From: Austropuccinia psidii
Lineage: Eukaryota > Basidiomycota > Pucciniomycetes > Pucciniales > Sphaerophragmiaceae
Reading direction: 5' to 3'
Assembly (NCBI GenBank): GCA_023105745.1
Contig: JALGQZ010000004.1
Coordinates: 60,443,112-60,507,111 of the forward strand
Length of the DNA stretch: 64,000 nt
Shown here: positions 59,138-64,000 of the stretch, in pieces
How positions within the stretch are numbered: the stretch's first letter is position 1
How the letters are laid out: every line of letters starts with the position of its first letter
Position numbers and translations under genes: made by a program
Notes under the pieces: generated by a model
What the model was told of the DNA's origin: nothing
The model's database searches: none
The model's input: only the letters and a program-made list of their open reading frames with translations

Positions 59138-61481
59138 TCAGGCTTGTGGCCTTCTTTCATGTCTAAATCTTCTCAAGAGTTTATCTGAGTCAGGTATTTC
59201 TGATTCTGCCATCCATTCATCTTCATGTACTGGATTTCTATATCTGACAAGATATTCTCTTTGATTTTTACCCCTAAGTCTCCTTTCTTTAATGACTTTC
59301 TTTATCTTTTTGTCTTCATTCTGTTCCACAGGTGGTACAGTTAAAGGAGTTGGGTTCCTTAAAGGAAACAATTCTTTATCAGCTGGTTGATAAGGCTTTA
59401 TCAAGCTGACTGGAAATGTGGGGTGTTTATTTTCCAATTCACCACTCAATTCCACTTGAATTGCATTGGTTCCATGTAAAGCAACAATAACAAAAGGTCC
59501 TACATAAGAATCTTTAAGTTTCTTTGGGCCTTTGATATTATTAAAATTCAAGGTTGAAACTAAAACTAAGTCCCCTACTTTGAAGTCTGGTACTTTATGA
59601 CTCTTGTCCCACTTCTGTTTTGCATAATCAAAAGCATCATCCATACTTTGTTTTGCATGATGTTTTACTTTATCAAGCATTATCTTGAAGCTGGAAGCTG
59701 TAGGATGAATGTCAATCAAGTCTTTCCTCAGTGTGTCTGCTGGGAGTCTTGGATTCCATCCTTTCTCTAACATAGCAGGAGTTTGTCCTGTGGAAGAATG
59801 GACTGATGTCTTGTATGCCAATTCTAATGCAGGTATCAGAGTGCACCAGTCATGGGTAAAGCCATCTGAGTCTTTGAATTCTAATCCATAAGCACAGAAT
59901 CTCCTGATCATGTCTTCTAAAGTTTGAATCATCCTCTCTGCTAGCCCATCTGTTTGAGGGTGATATGCTGTAGAGAATGATAACTTAGTCCCAAACAATC
60001 TATGAAGATTGGTCCAAAGTGCAGATGTGAATTTGGGATCTCTGTCACTTATGATATTCTTAAATAATCCTGTATTAGAAATGACTCTACTCCATAAAAG
60101 AAGAGCTGTATCCATAGCAGTGTCATCTTTATGACATGGTAAGAATATGGGAGTTTTGCTATATCTTTCTACAATGACTAAGCAAGCATTATAGCTTTTG
60201 TCACCACTTGGAGGAAGTGCTGTGACCCAATCCATGTGAACAACTTCCCAAGGGGATTTTGGTTCTTGAATATGGATCATTAATCCAAATTTCTTGCCTG
60301 TACTCCTGTTTGCTTTTTGGCATCTATCACAGGTATGGCAATACTCAATGGTTTCTTTTTTCCAAGATGGCCACCATGCACAGTTCTTTACTTTTTCAAG
60401 TGTCCTGTCTTCTGATAGGTGTCCAGAGTAAATGCTATCATGGCATTCATGAAGAATGGTATTGATAAGCAATCTACTACACAGTGTCATCAATAATTTG
60501 GACTTGATGTAGGGCTGCCCCTAATCCATCTCCACATGCATCAATGTACAATTTAAAAGGAATATTCCAGTCAGGCATGAGGAGTAAAGGTGCTTCTGTA
60601 AGGGCTTTCTTTATCTTCTCATAAGCTTTAATTCTTTCTTGTGTCATCTCAAATACAGTCTGTTGATCACAGATTCTACAGAGTGACTTGGCTAGAATTG
60701 CAAAATCTTTCAAGTGCTGCCTATAGTAACTAGCAAATCCAAGAAAAGACATCATTTCTTTTTTATTCTGGGGTATTGGCTTAAGTAACACTGCTGCTAC
60801 TTTATTCTTGTCAATACCCAAGCTCAAACCAGAAACAACATGTCCTAATGCTTTGAGTTCTTCAAAACCAAAATTGCATTTCTTAAGTGAAATTTTCATG
60901 TTCACTTCTGGAACTTTATGAAGTACTCTTGCAAGTCTTTCAAGGTGCAAAGACCATGAGTCAGAACATATAATAATATCATCAATATAAATGATAAGCC
61001 ATCCTTCAGACAATTCTGTGGGGAAGATGGTATTCATCATTCTTTGATAATGAGATGGAGCATTTTTGATGCCAAATGGCATTCTAAGATACCCATAAAT
61101 ACCACAGTGAGTGATAATTCTAAGTAGTTTCCTAGCTTTAGGTGTCAAAACATTTTGATGGAAGCCTTTTAATGCATCCATTGATGTGATATACTTGGCT
61201 TTGGATAATTGAGTCAAAGTTTCTTGGATTCTAGGGATTGGATACCTATCTGGAGCTGTGTAGGTATTCAAAGCTCTAAAATCTCCAACCATTCTTGACT
61301 TATCATTATGCCATGCAATAATAACAGGTGTTGTCACTTCAACTTCTTCATTATGGCCTACTTTCCTTAGCACACCAAGTTGGATCAACTCTTGGATATG
61401 TTTTTCCAAGGCTTCTCTAGCTCTGGGACTGGCTGGATAAGCTGGTCTTCTAAGTACTGGAGGATATGGTCTATCAATCAC
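59138..61481 (-). pseudogene. pol of copy E with internal deletion, 5'-truncated
   Basis: Two open blocks. 61481-60477 is RT ([29 protein letters not shown]) and the start of RNase H ([19 protein letters not shown]). 60493-59138 is integrase from RLLINTILHECHDS, with [29 protein letters not shown] and [13 protein letters not shown] and chromodomain to RRPQA. By comparison with copy A, about 600 bp (most of RNase H and the linker) is deleted at 60478-60490. Upstream of 61481 the homology stops, so gag, protease and the 5' LTR are missing. Each block is free of stops. Confidence 0.9.
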
Positions 61482-61800
61482 CGGGGCGAATCTCGTGTCA
61501 ATCGTCGGCGATTGACTTCACGTCAAGCAAACGTCAAGCAGGATAAAAGTCGAGCTCACGTCAAGCGAAAATCAAGCGAACGTCGAGCACACGTCACACT
61601 CTGGTCTTACACCAAATCCTGTGACATCCAATAATATTGGTTCCCCTGTGCCTTCAACTCAGATTCCTCACCACCTGATCATCCCACAACCGTCCGATGA
61701 TTGGTAAAAATTACACCAGACCCGCCTGTTTGCACACACACACATCAAAGATGTCCTTCAGCCAGTCTTGATGTAGGCGGGGGGTTTGACTTCACCAGGT
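61482..61800. repeat. GC-rich sequence with CGTCAAGC-type short repeats
   Basis: Between 61517 and 61600 the motif CGTCAAGC or CGTCGAGC recurs about six times at irregular spacing. A short CACACACA run lies at 61733-61743. No gene was seen. Base composition differs sharply from the AT-rich elements to the left. Confidence 0.6.
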
Positions 61801-61804
61801 CATC

Positions 61805-61980
61805 CATGAAGTGTGCGTGTGCATGCGTGGGGGCGGGTGCGTTTGCGTGTGCGGGAGCATGTGCGGGTGCGTGGGCGTGTGCATTGGCGCGTGCGGGTGG
61901 GTGTGCGTGTGCATTGGCGTGTGCGGGTGCGTGTGCGTGTGCATTGGCGCGTGCGGGTGCACATGCGGGTGTGGGTACGC
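61805..61980. repeat. GT-rich minisatellite with a 30-bp unit
   Basis: GCATTGGCG recurs at 61881, 61911 and 61941, exactly 30 bases apart, within units of GCGTGTGCATTGGCGYGTGC followed by GGGTG. More divergent GTGCGGGTGCG sequence extends left to about 61810. It is open in several frames on both strands, which is a by-product of the repeat. Confidence 0.85.
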
Positions 61981-62238
61981 AAAAGCCGATTCCGCTTCCA
62001 ACATGATGATGGCGCAGTTAGAAATTTTGGATGCTGTGAAGGGTGAGTGTGTGGGTCATTTGATCATTGGACTTGGCTTATTCACACTGTACCCAATGTC
62101 AAAATAGTAAGTTCTTTGTGGCAATGTGAAATAATGGGCTTTGCTTGTCACAATGGCATGTCTCTGTCACTAAATTTTGAGGCAATTATTTCACTAGCAA
62201 AATTGCTAATGAATCTGAGAGATTTGCATTTTTGTAGA
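61981..62238. other. unassigned sequence downstream of the transposase gene
   Basis: No ORF or motif that can be supported. On the minus strand this is 3' of the transposase stop codon, and could hold its polyadenylation region. Confidence 0.4.
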
Positions 62239-64000
62239 CTAAATATCATGAAATAACGGCTTTATCATTACAAGCAGTCCACATGACAGAGCTTTGTTAT
62301 CATACAATCCACAGTTACCTTCTATTTCTTCTTCTGATATAATCAAGTGTCCATCATCAAAACCAACAGCTTTATAAATATTGAGATACGGCCAATCTGG
62401 TAGGAAATTCACATCAATCTTTAAAGTTTTTAAAATCAGAAAGTTATTGTTCAGTATGCTAGATGGCTCAGAGACTTTGAAAATGCTATCAATAATACCA
62501 AATTGTCGTGAGTTGCCCCTCAGAAAACATATCACACTGTTGCTGATATTTTTGGATTCAGTTGAAAATATATTGTTCCCAATATTAATGTTTGAAACTG
62601 GAAAATACCAAGGTGAGACAATCCTTGAAGTGGGAGGACTTGTGGATTGCACCGTAGTGTCTAAGCTGATCCAATCAACTATTTCCCTTGTTGCATGAAA
62701 AGTCTGTAAGTACTCAACCAGGCAATCATAATTTGGTTGGTCATGGCGGGATGGCTTGTTATATTTATGGTGATTGAACACGGCAGGTGGCTGTGATTCG
62801 AAAAGCTGTTTTATTTCACATGGCACAGATGGGGATTTCAGCAGAACGGAAAGGTTGGAACATCGACAGATATGTTGAAGTAAGGTTTTATCTATATCAT
62901 CTATTCAGAGTTGCAAAAAGTTAGTCTTATTCAGTTCAGGTGTTTAATCAATGTGAATATATTGATCTTATTAATTGACGTACATATCTTGTTATTTGTT
63001 GGCATCTTTGCAAATACTCCAATCAAGCGCTCATAACCCCATGTGGCTGAGGCTTGTGCTGGGCCCCAACGTTGGAAGAGTTCGGGAATATGATCAGCAA
63101 AATGATGATTTGGTTTACTTTTCTGTTTTGGGAACAGGTGTTGATTGGAAAGGCGGAATTTTTTCCAATGTTCAGCAAATGCAGTCGCATCATCTATTGA
63201 AACAGTCCAGCTTGTGGCAATGTTGATAGCACTAATCAAATGGAATGTATTCTTGGCTAGTTCATTTGCAAGTTCTTCTGACTGACCCATTTTTCTTTGA
63301 GTGTTGGCAGATTGGTGTGCATCTAATGACATCTGTTGACTGAGCATTAGAAATGGAATATAGACCTTATATAAGAGAGCCCATTCAGCGGCTTTTAAGC
63401 TACCATGAGAGGGGGAACCCATTTTGCGGGGAACTCTTGTCCAAGATGAGGGAATTATGGTCTCAGATATGATTTGTCGGAGATGCTCAAGAGCCTCACC
63501 CTTGATCTGGTGATCACTCAGTGCAGTGATATCCAATTCAGAGGGGATTTCAGAAGTGGGGATGTAATCGGCATCAAATGAAGGAATCTCCGCAGAACCA
63601 CTAGATGGATGTTCTGTGTTAGGGGTGGGCATTGGGAAGTAGTTTTTTCGGGTGGAAGTAGTGGGGAGTGGCTCATTTATTATTTTTGCTGCGTCTCTTC
63701 TCAGGGAGCGGGCCTCTCTCAATGTGATTTTATCAAGAGAGCTGTTGGAGGTCTTGGAATCTGAGTCTGAACTGTTGGTGTCATTGGATTTCCTGCGGGA
63801 CCTGAAGTAAATTTTTGATTTCGCCTCTGGAATGCACAATTTGAAAGTTGCATGATCCTTCAAAATTCCAAGTATTAAATTATGCATTATGTCAAGATTA
63901 GCCATTCTGGTTGCATCCCAATACGGAAGGTCTTCCAAAATTGAATATTGCACTCCATACTCAGAGAAAATTGCTTGTCTTTGTTGTGGGGTTGCCCGAA
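62239..64000 (-). CDS. Tnp2-like (CACTA-type) transposase, 3' part, with one intron
   Basis: Exon 1 (62984-64000) is open to the window edge and so incomplete at the N-terminus. It reads LEDLPYWDATRMANLDIMHNLILGILKDH; the D-x-MHNL-x-LG pattern is typical of Tnp2-like transposases of basidiomycetes. A Ser/Asp-rich linker, a region TIIPSSWTRVPRKMGS and ATWGYERLIGVFAKMPTNNK follow. The intron (62901-62983, 83 nt) has donor GTACGT, branch-like GACTAAC and acceptor AATAG; without it a TGA follows HLN. Splicing keeps the frame into exon 2 (62239-62900), which begins YDIDKTLLQHICRCSN and ends LFHDI. No in-frame stop was seen in the visible 560 codons, so the gene may be intact. Family assignment is from motif memory. 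Confidence 0.72.

Noticed and set aside
61881..61970. CRISPR-like array
   Set aside because: The units are contiguous with no unique spacers, and the sequence is eukaryotic.
61701..62107. Cys/Val/Arg-rich ORFs on both strands over the minisatellite
   Set aside because: A 30-bp unit is a multiple of three and keeps frames open by chance. The proteins are pure repeat translations.

Overview
This window is a densely nested stack of LTR retrotransposons from a eukaryotic, most likely fungal, genome. Nothing in it looks bacterial. About 90% is Ty3/Gypsy-type DNA. The rest is one DNA-transposon transposase with a short fungal-style intron, two decayed repeat-borne coding remnants, and simple repeats. 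The gag proteins (N-termini like [15 protein letters not shown] and [10 protein letters not shown]) and the remnant starting MAPKGKKVGSQEP resemble, from memory, repeat proteins of rust fungi (Pucciniales), especially the myrtle rust Austropuccinia psidii. That is an inference and cannot be checked here.

There are two retrotransposon groups. Group 1 (copies A, C, D, E, F and the partial LTR at 21837) has long LTRs (about 1.8-2.0 kb, TGTGAGCC...CTTACA), a YIDD reverse transcriptase and a divergent C-terminal chromodomain. In copy A it also shows a gag-pol reading frame meant to be continuous and a tRNA-type primer binding site. Group 2 (copies B, G/J, H and I) has LTRs of 1.4-1.7 kb (TGTCACA...TGTGACA), a gag with a CX2CX3HX4C knuckle, a YLDD reverse transcriptase and a canonical chromodomain. 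Its pol lies in the -1 frame behind a slippery heptamer and stem-loop. The bases after the 5' LTR are complementary to a motif inside the LTR, which suggests self-priming as in Tf1/sushi elements.

Layout. 1-8659: copy A (minus), with the left end outside the window, inserted in the gag of copy B (minus, 8660 to about 11100). About 11100-18714: copy C (plus), 5'-truncated and full of stops. 18715-21836: non-LTR sequence with a tRNA-like hairpin and two minus-strand coding remnants. 21837-31260: partial plus LTR, copy D (minus) and copy F (plus), a nested pair later cut by what looks like a single deletion at 28180. 31261-57079: a group 2 element (G on the left, J on the right) containing H (minus, 34802-54300), which itself contains the full-length copy I (plus, 39561-49587, 5-bp target duplication ATAAC). 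57080-61481: copy E (minus), inserted in J and broken at its 5' side. 61482-62238: GC-rich short repeats, including a 30-bp tandem repeat. 62239-64000: the 3' part of a Tnp2-like (CACTA-type) transposase gene (minus) with an 83-nt intron.

No copy is fully intact. A has one frameshift separating gag from an open 1753-codon ORF. I has one stop plus loss of a catalytic RNase H aspartate. All others are broken in several places. The order of events read from the nesting is: group 1 F, then D into F, G/J into F, H into G/J, I into H, and E into J. No host housekeeping gene, tRNA gene or rRNA gene was recognised.
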